Assembly (NCBI RefSeq): GCF_024868665.1
Contig: NC_079892.1
Coordinates: forward strand, 8,506,251-8,570,250
Origin: Triplophysa rosa
Taxonomy: Eukaryota > Chordata > Actinopteri > Cypriniformes > Nemacheilidae
DNA length: 64,000 nucleotides
Direction of reading: 5' to 3'
Within the stretch, counting starts at the first letter, position 1. Every line of letters starts with the position of its first letter. Shown here piece by piece: positions 1-14,086 of the stretch. The notes under the pieces were generated by a model that worked only from the letters and a program-made list of their open reading frames with translations, was not told the DNA's origin and searched no databases. The position numbers were made by a program, and so were the translations under genes.

Positions 1-819
1 GGCATCACAATACACAAAAATGACGCGATGTATTAAGGAGCTATTTTTCAGTCATGACATCTGTTTAATACAATCGGTTAAGCTGCTAACATGTGACCTG
101 CATCAACAAACATAATGTTTAAATGTTTCTTCTTTAAATTTTGTCCTTTAAAGTTCTCTCTTATGGTTTAGCCCAATTACTTTCTTAATTTTATTTTTAT
201 GTTAAAATTTACTTTTGATTTTATTAATTTACTTCTAGAAGATTCAATTAAATTTTTACTCTCAAGTACATTTTCAAATATACATACTTCATTAGAAAAT
301 TGGAAAAAAAAGCTTTTTTACTTTTACATCATTATAAAGCATGCATCATACTTTTTACTCCAGTAGCCATTTGATATTTTAACCTTCAATACCTTTTTAC
401 TTGAGTAAAAGTAGTTTTTAAAAACATAAAAATGTCTTTTTTTATCAAATCTAGTGGAGTAAAAAGTAAAATATATGCTTTATAATGTAGTGTAGAAAAG
501 ATTTTTCAAAGTAAAAACAGATACAGATACTTACTGTAAGTAGAACAAAAACACTCTGCAATTGTTTTAGTAATGAATTTGTTTTTAAATTAAATTAAAA
601 ATGCCTTTTAAGGAAGAAAAGAAATACAGGTTTTGAACAATATTGACATTACGTTTAGCCAGAGGAGAACTGTCCCCCCAAAGCTTTTCTGGTTTTAGTA
701 ACGTTTTTTTCCCACTACTACAATCTTACAGAGTCTTTGGTCCCTGGCCACAGTCGCCTTTGGCTTGCTCACATGGGGCCTAAAGCAAAACATGAAGTCT
801 TACAATGAAGTTTTCAATT

Positions 820-935
820 TAAACTGCTCAACCGGGACTCTTAGACATTTACAATGTTACTGTATGAGTTTCTGTAAAGCTGCTTTGAAATGATGTGTAT
901 TTCGAAAGTGCTATATAAATAACATGAAGGTGAGT
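820..935 (+). repeat. LINE/SINE 3'-tail fragment
   Basis: The string gtaaagctgctttgaaatga followed by gtgctatataaataac resembles the 3' tail of fish L2/SINE elements. No coding part or tRNA head accompanies it. Confidence 0.45.
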
Positions 936-2810
936 AAATCATGAGAGAACCTTCAATTTTTTGTACCGTACCTTTAAATACAGTTTTTCAAAAACATGAA
1001 AATACGTCTATGTACCTCATCATCACCTGACTTGTTAAAGTGGCCATTAAAGATATTAGGTACCAATTTAAGCAAGCATTCACTTATAATATCTTGCCAG
1101 CATGTACAGAAGGGGCACAGGTTAAACGCACATCAAAATATTGACAATAATGATATGCTAAATGAGAAGTCTAGTTTGTTAATGTTGCTGTATAGGTGGG
1201 CTTAAAATGGACTTGAATAATTGCTCCAAATTGCCTTGTAAATCTAGCAGGGCTGTAAGCGAGTATCGATCTTGTTTAAGTGGTGTGCAAAGTGAGCTCA
1301 ACGGCAATGAAATTAGGCGGAGGGAATGGTCGGAAATGTACGTGCAATAATGTACTTCTTTATAATCCCATTGACTGCAAAAGGCTGTCTGAAAGCAAAT
1401 CAATTGATTACCGTGTGACTGATAACATCCTTTTTTGGCAGCTCAGGCTCTTCGGAATGGCTTCGGTGTAACTCTATAGTAATCACCTCATAATAGAGTG
1501 TCCATCACTGACCTGAGAAAGGTTCAGGGTGGACTTTTAATGTCAATGGAATCTTTAAAAAATACAAAACCAAAACCGCAGCGTGATTTTTACTTCTACG
1601 CTACATAACGGACCACGTCTGTACAGTATCTACACGATACAAGAAAAAAGGGTGCATCTGAATTTCATTTACATCTCTTTACTTGACTTCTTCAAAGCCT
1701 CTTTTAACACATTCAAGCTGTATGTTTTGTCACTTTGCATTCCCTGGAATTCAAGCCCCTTGGTATCGTAAGTACGGTGCTATATTGTACCAGCTGTGCT
1801 TTGCAAAAAAACTAGCTTTGCAAACAATCCCAAGACATAATTGAAATAAAATTAAAAACGGGGTCATCTGAGGAAATATCGCAAGAACACAAATTTAATT
1901 TTAGCAAGTCATCAGATTAGCCAAATGCGTCCCATAAAGGCATCCACAGCTGAAATTTTCAAAAGTTTAGTCTTATTTGATTCATCCTGCACAAACAGTC
2001 AGTGTTAATGAACATTGATATACAGTATACCTTCTCCCGGGCCTGTCTTCTTTTTCCTCTAATTCATGTTGGCCTACATTCATTTTGGCTCAAAAAAAGT
2101 TTTCGTACCTACACTATTATTGCTAAATGCTTTGTATAACATTACTGCAAATGTATGAGAACAAAAATAGACTACTGTGCCTTCTGTAACTGGCTTGTAA
2201 TATGTGCTCATACTTTATGAAGCTCAACTAGTAGCACATGATGCATGTCATGCTTTTGTCTAGACGGATCTATATGCAACGTAACCCAACTCGCAGTCGT
2301 ACTTTAACCACGCGTGCAGAAATCATTCCCTGCGTTCCATTCCGAAGTGATCATCCCTATGCCCTACTCTCTTCGAACAGTAAAGCTGTTGATGTGTAAG
2401 CTCTGAAGGGAAAAACGCAATTGTCTGTTTAAAATTCACTTGGCAAAAGGAGCAATAAAAACAACGTTGTTTTCTCTTTATTTGGACTAAGTGACCTTTA
2501 ACACTATGATGTCCCCCGAATTCCTGAAGGGCCCTTCAGAGGGAAATATATTCTGCGTCTGCGCGCGCTTGTGTCTCCTTTCTGCAATGTCATTGTTTTG
2601 TCTAGCTTCATCAAAGTCGATTTGAGAGAGAGTCGCGTCAACTCCGCTGGCGTCAATGGAACTTTTTTTTTCACATCAATGGCAGTTCATGGAGCCTCTC
2701 CGTAGTTCCCAGACGTTACTAGAAACACATGGAGTTGCAGCAGAACAGACCAACTGAGATGAACTTTAAAGATGCATAAAGAATAAAATAAAGAATTAAA
2801 AGAATAACCC

Positions 2811-3052
2811 TATAGTGTAAAACAAATCCCGTAAAAGACCTGACATTTTTCTGGCAGCTGGGCCGACAGAAGAAAACTGTAAAATAACACGTTGTTTCAC
2901 ATAAAATTAAATGTTTTTCATGTTTTTCTTGTAAATTTACGGTCTTTTTCTGTGATTTGACTTTTTTTACTGTATTTTAAAAAACAGTAAAATTCTGAAT
3001 TACATGTGAAGTATCTGTAAAAAAACTGTAAAATTACAGTTTCTTACAGTGT
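2811..3052. mobile_element. ACTGTAAAA miniature element, copy 1
   Basis: Left side agtgtaaaacaaatcccgta, right end aattacagtttcttacagtg. The interior has ttttctggcagctgggcc. Termini of the ACACTGTAAAAA/TTTTTACAGTGT type recur at 5863, 16858 and 25088. Confidence 0.7.
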
Positions 3053-5243
3053 AACTTCCTGGAACTAGTCTTCATGAATCACGTGACATTTTGAACTTCC
3101 ATTGTCTACTCTCTCAACGGCTCTAACTTCAGTGGACTTTCAGTCACTTTGGACAAAAGCACCTGGTAAATACATAAAAAACTAAAAATCTGGCTGAAAT
3201 TAACAGCATTGATCTGTTTGGCCGGCAACATCTGTTTGGCTACTCAACTTCCAGGACCCACCATGTTAGTCCAATGAAAACAAAGTCAAGTATACAAGGT
3301 GCCAACATTTTAAATAAACTGCTTAAATAATATATAACTTTGCTGCATTTGTCATAATAATATATATATATACCATATTTTAAAGTAGAAAACCCCTGAA
3401 CAGTTTGAAATGTCTGTGTTCTGTAACTTTCTTTCAAGTGAAGTTTCACTGTCAATGATTCAGTCCACAGAGACATTTGTCATTGACTGGGCGGGTCAGA
3501 TCAGAGAGTATGAAGAGACAGATCAATCAGCACAGGAGAGATGAAGCTGAATAGACTATGGGACATCTTTTTCAGGGCACTATCGAACTGTTACTTAGCT
3601 TCCCTACCGATGAGAGCTTACACAAGCCTTGAGTCAATAGTAACGTGTTTGATTGGATCATCTCAGTTCTCGTCATTCCATAATTAGATTGTAATGCAAC
3701 GACGCGCCTTTCCGCCACGGTTTTCTGGGAGCAAAGCCATCTAAATGTAATGCGTTTCTGAAGTTCTACATATACTGTTTGTGTCGAGCTTGCGTCTCAG
3801 CTTGGGGCTTGTGTAAATGTTCAATTATTGAGGGCACTGCTGAATACTGTCAACTTGATGTGTCAGAATGATAAAGCGGGATCTCCAGCAGAAACCCGTT
3901 TAGCAGTGTAAAAAAAAGGAACTGCTCCTGAAAACTGTCTGTGCATACATGCATTACACATTCATCTGTGATTCTGATCTTTTAATCTGCTGGCAGGTAT
4001 TGTTTATTGAAGCCTGGAATAATGAAATGAATGCCTGAGAAATTTAAACATCTTAATACTGACATTGTGTGAAAAAGTCTGTTAAATGCATTTTTCAACT
4101 TCTTTGCTATTAAAAACTGCATTTGAGACAAACCCACAAACCCAAGCTATAATCAAAACCTAAAAAACAATTGAGTTAAATTCCATTGAAAACAGAAAGG
4201 TTAAGTGCTGCGCCAACAAACAACAGTGAAATTGACAAGCCATTTTCTTTAGGAAGAGCTTTATGGTGACCCACATTTCCAAGAGACAATGTCACAATAT
4301 CTCCCCAGCGTATCTTGCAATCAGTGTAATATCATTCTCATGAGCTTCCACGCTCGGATAACAATCGTCCTCTGACGTGAGACAGAACAGACAATATTAG
4401 CTGCTTTTGATGGCTCAGTGGGGACGATGTAGAGAGTTTTAAAGCCTGCAGCATATCACTTTAGATAAAGCGAAAAATGGCAGTAATCAAACACGGCTTT
4501 AGTTCTTTCGTAGGCAGCCGGCGTAAGCTGAGAAATCACCTTGCCAAATAAATTCTCCGGTGATTTGGCTGGATTCTGGAGTCGCAATATTTTGCTAGAT
4601 CTGCGAAAGTGTTAAATCTTGAGATTTCAGCTATAAAAACGGCACTGTGCTGCATATTTTAAGGGGTTTGCACAAAGTTTGCATCCCTTTGTAGTAACAG
4701 AGCAGTGGTTTTGCTAAATGCTGAAATTATAAAATAGAAAATAATGACTCATATAATCATGCGTAAGCAAAAGAAAAAGTCTTGTCAATCTTTAAATGGC
4801 AGAAAAGGCTGCTCAGTTCTTTTAAACATATTCTTTTTAAAAGTTCATGTTTTTTGGCACAAATTTATCTGTCGCTTGGCAGAACCTAGTCAAATTAGGC
4901 AGACGCCAACATGTTGCGTGTCAACTCATCATCCGCAAGAACCAATAAAACCAACTATGCAAGCTGAAAGAAAATATTACCCAGACTTCATTGAAAATTA
5001 GTTTACTTGTAAAGAGCATAAACATGGTCTGTGCCAACCGCAAATGTTTGTGCATTGAATTATTGGCTTTAATGAAAATAAAAATCAATACGCAATTAGT
5101 AACCAAACATCCATACTGTACATCCAATATTAGCAAATTACCCTTAATTTACAGTATAAATAAATATTTACAGTGAGTAATTTCGGTATTTGAACTAATG
5201 AACAAAACAACACTCCATAGACTGAATTGCATGTTTTACAGAC

Positions 5244-5349
5244 CTTGGCTCTGTTGTTGAAGTGGCTCTGTGAGGTCCTGTAGGTGCAGCAGAAGGAGAC
5301 CTCCAGCAGCTAACAGCAGCAGAAACCAGAAGGAGCAGGGGAGTCTCAT
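5244..5349 (-). CDS. chst8: First coding exon of a CHST8-like carbohydrate sulfotransferase (partial)
   Basis: The exon encodes a type II membrane start: MRLPCSFWF, a leucine/alanine-rich transmembrane stretch (about residues 6-21), then LQDLTEPLQQQSQ. This order (MRL, short hydrophobic anchor, LQDxTE, glutamine run) matches the N-terminus of CHST8 (GalNAc-4-sulfotransferase 1, Golgi) better than CHST9. The exon closes with CCAAG and donor gtctgt at 5243 in phase 1. An acceptor is plausible near 5446 (a TG-rich stretch ending gtag), making 5350-5446 5' UTR. The stem and sulfotransferase exons are not recognised in 1-5243, so they are probably beyond the left edge. An upstream ATG in the same open frame at 5553 is less likely to be used. 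The assignment rests on one short exon. Confidence 0.6.
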
Positions 5350-5862
5350 AACCGCTGAGCGCAGGAACCTCCGCCTTCCTCCACAGCTGGTCTCCAGCGT
5401 TCTACACTCTACCCACATCACGGCATGTGACGCGCGGCCCTGACGGTGAGACCTACACATCCACACACACAACACATACATCAAGAAAAGCAGTGCCTTA
5501 GCAACTAAGAAAGTCGTGACTGCTATTTTTTTGTTAGCCATGCTGGTCAACAAAAAGACTTTTGGAGTTGTATAGTAAAAGAAGCATCATAATTATTATA
5601 GCACAATCTAACTTATAAACTTGTGCAGTTTAATTAATCATTTAATATTGCTTGTCTAAACAATTGGATTTCTATTTTTCGCCTGGTTTTTCGATAAAAA
5701 CAATCCCATGGACTTTGAAGGAGCGGCCAAAACTATAGGGACTTTTTTAAGCATCCACACAGACCACCCGACTAGAAACCTCACAGCACGTTAGCAACCT
5801 TGTAGCTACGCACTGGTAACCACCTTTGCATCATGGCATCAAGTTTTGAGCAGACAAACGCA

Positions 5863-5996
5863 AAAAAAATACTGTTATTTTTTACAGATTTTTAATATAG
5901 CCTATAATGTAAAAACACTGTAATTTTACAGAATTTTACGGTAAAGCTGTCAAATTACAGAAAAGAACATTTTTGCGGCAGAATTTTTTACAGTGT
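5863..5996. mobile_element. ACTGTAAAA miniature element, partial copy 2
   Basis: Ends gaattttttacagtgt; the interior has aacactgtaattttacagaa. It lacks the ctggcagctgg core, so it is an internally deleted or truncated copy. Confidence 0.6.
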
Positions 5997-6418
5997 ACAC
6001 CAAACTAAAATGTTGAAATGGTCTCTCAATCACATCTGGGATTTTTATGTCCGAACCTGATTTAGTACATTCTAAGTGCATTTATATGAACAGTGTGTAT
6101 TGGATGGTTTATCCAATGAGTATTCTGCTGACTGCCCAGTCCCATTTCCCCTAAGAGGGAACACTGAGAATAAGACAAAGAGGCACAGCTGTGTGTCGAG
6201 CGTGTGCCTGGTTTGCTGTTCTCAGCAGGTGAGGGTAGCATAAGGAGTCGTGCGCTCATAGCCAAAGGGAGCCTACAAAACCATCTCGCCCTGCCTGTTT
6301 CTCTGTATGTGCTGAGATTAGACCGTCTGATTCAAAACTGGTTTTTATGGGCGGGCCGCATTGAAGACTTGCAATTAAACGCCCACTGCTATGATTCGAT
6401 AGCAGTTTGCTAGTAAAC

Positions 6419-7095
6419 TTAAAGGGGTGCTGCAACGGTGTCATGCATTCTGACTTCTTTACAATGTTAAACGTGCTGTCTTCTCATGCTTAACATGGTC
6501 AACCTGTCAAAAAACGAGTTGGGCGTATTACGTAGTATTTCTCGATACACTCCCCCAGCGATCGTACAGGTTTCGGAAAGTTTTTTTCGAACATATAAAA
6601 CTGTTTCGTAACTATTTTTCTTACTCCCTTATTGGACAGTTCTCCCGGAAAAGCACGCGGCAGCAAGGAGAGCAGGAGAAGGAGCATGCGCAGACGTCAC
6701 TTTCACAGACAGCATACGTTCGCGAAGTTCAGGTGTTTGTTTGTTTGTTGATGAATGTTATATAAACGGTGGATATAACGCTGGATTTGGAGATCGTTTG
6801 CAACTGATATATGGAGCCATCCCAGCGCCAAAAGATGCCGGACATGAACCCCATGCGGTGAGTGAAACTGATGTCTGTGTTTTGTTGGCAATGGGTGCGC
6901 ACGTGCTTTAGTTCAGCCTCCCCCTCCCCCACGCATGCGCCATATGCTTTCGGAAAAAAATCATACAGCTGTATCTGTCTTTTATAAATGTGTAACTAAA
7001 TACTCTTCGAAGATACGAAGTATGCAATACTACTCTATAGGTACTCAAGATTAATATGAGATTGGCAGAAACCGCGTGTGTTAAGGCCGCTTTAA
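6419..7095 (+). mobile_element. TTAA-bounded repeat family T, copy 1
   Basis: Begins ttaaaggggtg and ends ggccgctttaa. Shares most of its interior with the copies at 27134 and 59848, including tcatgcattctgac near the start, tcggaaagtttttttcgaac, and the near-end block actctataggtactcaag. The TTAA at each end suggests a piggyBac- or Kolobok-like target. Short open frames in it recur in the other copies and have no recognised domain. Confidence 0.8.
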
Positions 7096-9592
7096 GTTGG
7101 AGCCTTCTGTGAATTTGGTTAGACACGTAACAGACTTATTTCCCGGATGTGCTGGTAAGTGTTACATTCCGGGAAAGCTTTGCTTATAGTTTGTATAGCT
7201 TATAGTTGTATGGTGTTTAATGATATATGACCGTACCTGTCAGTATTTGAGACTCGTGATCGCGAACCGGACAGAAGGTCAACGCGATCGTGGGTCTCAA
7301 ATGTTACGAGAGTTTCCATGATAAATAAACAAACGGGAGACTCCCGGGCCAAAACGACAGTGTTGGCAGATACGGATATGATCCAGCACCCGAAATAATA
7401 ACAAAACACTTCAACACAGCCTAATTCGCAAACGGTGGATAAAACCTTGAAAAATTATATATGAGCCCGCCAAATCACAGAGATGCCGATTCACACGGGA
7501 CTAATATCACAGACAACCTCTGCAATTATTATGAATGACTAGAGGTCCCCAGGTAATACTAATCACGTGCGAATAGGACTATCAGGGCATATCAAAGCAA
7601 TAGTGATGCATAGTACAAAAATGTTTTACTCACATAAGATTGCTGTGCCATTCCTATCGGATCCAATACTGACGTTACAGCACTGCTTTTTAATTTTAGT
7701 CTCTCCACAAATCCAGCGTCGATCTGTGACTTGTTCACAAAGGAATCCGTGGTAATGTTTTACCCACATTAGCTGGAACGTCTTTAAAAATAAACTTCAA
7801 CCACGCATTACTAATGTCGGAATCCGAAGGACGGTTAAGCAGTGACTGTGTTCTTCCACAGCCAGGCACTGACTCCACAATATTGTGCGATCTTTAACTA
7901 CATGTTTTGCTTGCTCGCTATCTGGTTCCGTGCAACTTGTGTTACTTCAGTACTGTCATGCGCGAACCAGTGGGTGGGGCTAGAGAAGTAGTCATTGAGA
8001 TTTTTCTGTGGAGGCAGTGTTCAACCTAGTTAGGTGCATTCCAGGACCTGGCGTTCGCTGGGCCTGGTGTCAATGACAGTTGTAATTTCAGTAACAAGGG
8101 CGTTTTCAGTTCTGACACTTACAGGATGTTCGCTTGAATACGATACCCTCTTATATAACAAAAGCTCGGGTTAAAATTGAGGTCTTAATTCATTGCCCCT
8201 TTAATGAACATTCATCATAGAATGTGGCTTATGGACCAAACGGATCTGAACCGGTGCACTGAGGAGAAAATTACAGATTGATGTGAATTCATTTGCTTTT
8301 AACATTATTAATAGAAGTGTGCTTAATAACATTATCCATATTAAATGACACTTTCCATGAGTCGGGTACAAAATAAGGCCCAAAACTTTTTATAGGTCAG
8401 TGAAAGAGTCAGAAAATATTGAACATTAAGCTAAATTAAATTTTGTATGCATTTTTTGTGTTCTAGTCATGTGTATATTATATTTTGTAACCCTGCTTCC
8501 CAAAATTTTGGACATGTTTGAAAACAGCTCCAGTTTGCATTTATGCAAATACAGCCTCTAATGCGTTCAAAAGTAATAGGACATCAAAAAACGTCTCGCA
8601 TTCATGAAAAGTGCCAAATGACAGCAATACATTTTCCTTAAACCAAAGTTACACCCTTTGATTTACTATTTCATGTAAATAAATTAAACCCCAACTATTA
8701 TTGCACTATGTGACTGTGGCTTCATTAGCCTTGCAAAGTCATTTTCATTTGCTTGAAAGCCTCCTCCATTCAGCACTTAAACGCAAACGCAATTTTCCGC
8801 CGTGAGAGCCGAACATCGAGCTTTCACCAGATGAAAACCGTCCTTATCGTCTTCCCACATGAAAACACCGAAATTGCAGCTCGACGTGTACAGTCGTGTC
8901 TTTGCAGGCAATCGTGGCCAAGGTGATGGGGTTAGATTTCTTTAACAACAGCTTTGAGTAAAATCACCACGTGCACCTGCTCTTTTGTGATGCCCCCCCA
9001 TCCTTTTATCTGGGTTTGATTGCTTTTCCCTGGATTGGACCACTTCCCCCAATACTCCCCGATGATATTGCTGATCCCTGACCTGTATGATAGTGGGATT
9101 TAAAAGTGTCTTCTTGAGTAGCAGACGGAAAGCTGTGGATGTAATCTAGAGCTGCTCTGCTCGGTGAAGCTAAAGGATCTTCTGCTAATGACAGAACTCT
9201 GACACCAGCTGCTACCCTGCCTTTAAAGATTTCACATTTGACCGCTTGTGAATAAACCTCTAATTAAAGTTACCGCAGCTTGGTGTTAAGCCTCTAACCC
9301 TACATTTTAGACTTTGGCCTGGATGATACTTAACACAGCTGGTTGTGGAAAGGTGTGCTATTACTTGACTAAGCAATCATGCAAACGATTTTTGAAAAAG
9401 TCCCTTACGCTTATGTTGAAGGAGGGAGCTGGGCCATACCTGACAATAGCCAAAATAGCCAGTTTAAGCCAGTAAGCAAACACCTAGAAACCCTTAAAAA
9501 GCCCTAGCAACAACCCAGAACATCACATGAACTGTACAGTGATTCCCAGTTGGTATTATTGCATTACATTATTTTATGCAATTTTTATGCAG

Positions 9593-9966
9593 TTAAAGGT
9601 ACAGTGTGTCATTTTTTGGATGATCTATTGACAGAAATGCAATATAATATACATGTCTTCAGAGGTGTATAGAGGCCTTACATAATGAAGCGTTATGTTT
9701 TTATTACCTTAGAATGAGCTATTTCTTTCTACATACGTACCACGGGTCCCCTTACATCGAATTCTCCATGTTGTTTCTACAGTAGCCCTAAAAGGACAAC
9801 AGAGCGTGTTTCCTAAATATGTTATCTCCTTCAGCAAAAAAAAAACGAAAACGTGACGACATGTTTGTCCTCTGTCAGTTGCCGTAGTACGTTGAAAGGG
9901 AGGGGTGGAGTGAGTTGTTGGTTGCAATTCACAACCTCACCACTAGATGCCTCTAAAATCTCCTCA
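9593..9966 (+). repeat. Dispersed repeat R1, copy A
   Basis: Starts ttaaaggtacagtgtgtcat, then gatctattgacagaaatgca, tcttcagaggtgtataga and tgttgtttctacagtagccc. Colinear with the copies at 11955 and 52035. The TTAA at the left border suggests another TTAA-targeting family; the right border is eroded. Confidence 0.75.
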
Positions 9967-11954
9967 TTGCTCATTGAAAGTGCCTGGCGATTCATAACAA
10001 AAATCCAAACAGGGAACTTCTGAGACTGACAATAATTGTGATTTTCTGTGCTATGAATTATAAAGAAATGAAATCTATTTTAAATATAAAAAAATACAAA
10101 TTATCTGCTTTTGCAAATGAACTCTTTAAATACTGACTCAATCTTTAAAACCTGATATTATTGATTAAAAACTCATTGAACCCATTAGTGGCCATAATTT
10201 CTCAAATAAATCAATAAGGATACAATAAGGAACTTCTTATAACAATGCTAATTATAGCAATTCATATACATTCATGTCAGATTGTATTTTTAAATGCGTA
10301 AACACGTGGCACTTGTAGCGACATCACAGGCTCACAAAGACCAGATGTGCTTAATTACTCCATCCCAAATTAAATCTCTGCATTTACATAAACACACTAA
10401 ATCAGTTTGGTCAGACTCATAGACAGTTGTCTGCACAATATTGAACAATTACAAGAGAAGTGATGATGTTTAGATATACACTGATTGTTTGCATATATAC
10501 AAGCTTGGAATACATTAGCATAAAAGTTTAGTTCTTCATCTTTTAAAATTAAGAAGGGCTATAGTTTTATTTTTATTTTATAACTCTGTCAAAACACAGA
10601 TCCCTCCTGGTTAGTCCGATCTGTTGAGTTTTGCCTAGTCTTGTGTTAAAATTCATTAAGGTGACAGATGGAGGATATACTCGCGAATCAATATCACTGT
10701 AAGACCCTCCATTGTCTCCCATCCCCACAGTCCCTGCACACCCTTCTAAGTTGATCACGCATTCATCATTGTTCTGTATATTTAAATTTACTTGTGCAAT
10801 TTTATTACCCTGATGAATCCGTTTTTATCAATTTGACTATAAAACACCGACTCAGCATGAAAGGGTTGCTTGTTAACATATTAGCAACCACAACCATTTG
10901 CAGACGAAATCAACAATCATTTTTTGAAAGCACATACTGTCCCCATATCCATTCAGATGAGATTAACTCTCCTTTCAAAATATGATCTGAATAATAATGG
11001 TAGGATTAACTAGGTAGGGCAGATGTACAGTATGTTAAAGATTTATTTTATTATAAGTATAGCACTGGTTGTATATTTACTCACCACACATGGAGATCAA
11101 ATTATATCGGAGGGTCTGAAGCTTTTAGAAACCTGTGGAAAACACAATGGCGTCAAAACCTTTGGAATAATGACTTATGGTATCGACTGTCCTTAAAAAT
11201 CAGACAATGTAAATTAATTAGTGAGACTAAATATGAGTCTAAACCACAAGAGAGCATAACAGCAGGTTTGCTCTTCTAAAGAGGCAAACATCAGAGATTT
11301 TGCAAAGATTTCCATATTACCTTAATTAAAATGTATTAAAGTGAAAATCCCTGTAATCCTTTGTTATCTGAACAAAGCACAATAAGGTAACCCAAAAGAC
11401 TTGATATTACTATAACTTTTCCTCCCTAATCATACTGGTGAAATAAATCACTCTCAGTGCACAGACAGAAATCAATTGATCTTTATTTAACTGAGATACG
11501 GCACGCCTTTGGATTATTAAGTCGACTATCAAAATCATGCTTTCATGCCCACACGTGCATTTATCTCCTATATCCTATACGTTACATCTAAGGAGAAGAT
11601 AACTTATCCTTGAAATATTCTCCATCCCACTTCCTTAGGTATTAGGAGTGAATGAAAGATGTCTCATTACAGTGATTTCCCACTGAGATGAAATGATGCT
11701 GTGGTGTCTATGACTAATGGCTCATGCTTTTCAATCATATAGCGCAGTGATTCCCAATGAGGTTACATAGCCCAGGAGGTATTAAGGAGATTTTAGGGGC
11801 TACCTGGAAATGGCAACGATTTTGATTTTGCTTTGTTCAACAGAAACCAAAGCTCAAAGTAATATATATAGTACATAAAAGTATACATTACATTGATGGG
11901 TCAAACAGAGCTTCGCATCAAACTCACACCATTTTTTGAGTCATTGTTGGGCTG

Positions 11955-12243
11955 GTCAAGATACAAACATTTTCGCTTCTTTGCCGAAGGAGATAACGTA
12001 TTTACGAAACGCACTCTGTTGAGCAGTTTGTCCGTTTAGGGCTACTGTAGAAACAACATGGTGAATTCCATGAATGGGGACCTGCGGTGTATGTAGATAG
12101 AAATAGCTCGTTCTAAGATAATAAAAACATAAAGCTTTATTATCTAAGGTCTTTATACACCTCTGAAGACATAGTTATGTACGTATATTATATTGCATTT
12201 CTGTCAATAGATCCTCCAAAAAAATTACACACTTTACCTTTAA
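11955..12243 (-). repeat. Dispersed repeat R1, copy B (inverted)
   Basis: Reverse complement of copy A: gagataacgtatttacg, gggctactgtagaaacaaca, cacctctgaagacat, and a terminus ctttacctttaa at 12240-12243 matching copy A's start. Confidence 0.75.
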
Positions 12244-13000
12244 ATGTTGCAAACTAAACAGAAACTAACTAAACAACACAGCATTTCATTTCGAGAGAAA
12301 ACTTCATGGTAATTTGTTTTTAGTGGGCTTATGTGTCTTGTTTAGTGAATTGTAGTGAATCACTGTAATAACAGCCAGTCCTAATAATAATTATAATGGC
12401 AATTTATATCCGTATAATATTAATTAAAAACATCTGGAGTTTGCTGGTGATGAAAGTGTATCCGAGCTTTACTAATGACACATGTTTTAATATATTCAGT
12501 AAAGAAATCAAGAGGAAAAAGTTGCACTGTTTATCCAATCTTTCTCCAGCAGCAGAGGGAAGGACTGCATTGATTCCCGGGCATGTGTGATATTAACTTG
12601 CGTGGATTAATGATTAGAGACCCGCCAAAAGCGTTTTCATTTACAGATCACAGCGTTTTTTCATTAAGTAAACTGCTCGCAGAACATGATGGAGGAAGGG
12701 CTGAGATTACTTGGAGATCAAGGGAAGGACAAGAAGGGCGTAAAACCTGGTTCCACACGCTCGCGGAACCCTCATCTATCAGTTCGGCTTTCTGCACGTA
12801 TATACCGGGTAATCTGTAAAAAAGACATCGGATCTGTGAAATCTCCTGCATTTCTTTTTCATGCATCTCTAAAATCTATGACCCACATTTTCATACATCA
12901 AATATATTGGCACTGTGTTTGCAGACATACTTTGCAGGTAATATATATCTTAGCAATTCCGTGCACCATGTGAATGTAAAACTGAAAGTAAGTGTGATCT

Positions 13001-14086
13001 CAGGGCTTGACAGTAAGCACTGTTATGTAGTTGTCCAAAAGATAAAATATGATATTTCATTTGAAGTGTCAATATAATTGTTTCGGATCCTGATTGGTCA
13101 AGTTTGCTTAAAAGCATTTTTCCTAGGGTTCGCTGTGGCCACCTAAATTTGTTAATACTCTCCATGATTGCAATAGAACAAAGGCAAGCAATAATTATTA
13201 TTAGTGTCAGGGCTGTACATTAACTTTTTTTGCACATTGCACTGGTGCTACAGAGGTTTAAAGTTTTGTAGCACAGGCCAAACAGTTGTAGCACACGAAT
13301 AAAACATCTGTTCTCATCATTTAAATAATATGCAAGTGCAGTTCATCACATGAAGGCAGGTAACTGACAAATTTCATTAATGTTACATACAGATGGATAA
13401 ATTATAAATTTTATTTGTAGTTTACCTAAATTTGTTTTATTTTTCTAAGTTCTGTGTATTTTGTTTTTTTACTATATAATAAAGGTATATTTGTCCACAT
13501 TAATTACTCTAGTATACTATAGTGTTATTTACAATAGTAAACTGCAGTAAAATTCAAAGATAATATAGTGTTTTTGAACCTTACTCTGCAATACTACAGT
13601 GTTTACTACAGTTTATCAATTTACTACAAGGGTACTACAATTTCCTTTAGCAAACACTACAGTATTTTTTCGTCAGAGTGTTCAAGTTAACATGACATTT
13701 ATTTTGGCGGGTAGTCGGGAAGACGCTTGAGTTTTAGTGTGTTTGACAATAGCTTCACTCAAACAGTAAATGCTCGTAAAATAAACTCTCAGAGCAACTC
13801 CAGAGATGAATTTAAATAACAGGATTCTGCGTCCGCATCTAGTTATTACTAGTTATTAAGGACTCCATTGATTATTGTCACACACAAACAAGCACAACGA
13901 CAAACGCAATTCACACATACAAGCAGCTCTGTCTAATGCACCTATTCTTATTATTCTTAGCACAGACCGATTTCTTCCGTAGCACTGATATTATACATTT
14001 CCGGTCGGGCAAGTAAAATTCTCTCTCACTTGCCCATACAAAACATTCACTTGTACCATGCAGGCAAGCGTTAATGTCGAGCCCTG
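13001..14086 (+). mobile_element. hAT-like non-autonomous DNA transposon with 5-bp TSD, copy 1
   Basis: Left end cagggcttgaca, right end aatgtcgagccctg: imperfect terminal inverted repeats starting CAGGG. It is flanked by an exact 5-bp direct repeat, gatct (12996-13000 and 14087-14091). Internal sequence matches the copy at 55528 over most of its length. No transposase frame was seen. CAGGG ends suit hAT; the 5-bp duplication suits the hAT5-type branch rather than the usual 8 bp. Confidence 0.88.

Larger units (their letters stand above)
1..5243. other. Non-coding; probable chst8 intron
   Basis: AT-rich DNA with the LINE/SINE tail fragment at 820 and the miniature element at 2811. Short open frames (up to about 85 codons) have no recognisable domain or splice context. 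A further chst8 exon may be hidden here but none was identified. Confidence 0.5.
5447..13000. other. Gene-free stretch
   Basis: Holds the elements at 5863, 6419, 9593 and 11955. The stretch 7100-8200 is richer in CpG and has short inverted pieces (cccggatg and cattccggg) but no assignable borders. 8700-9300 is of higher complexity and could include conserved non-coding sequence. No exon was recognised. Confidence 0.5.

Noticed and set aside
6419..8210. One large element from the ttaaagggg at 6419 to the inverted cccctttaa at about 8197
   Set aside because: The two ends look inverted, but the other family T copies show that the element closes at 7095, so the second end belongs to something else or is chance.
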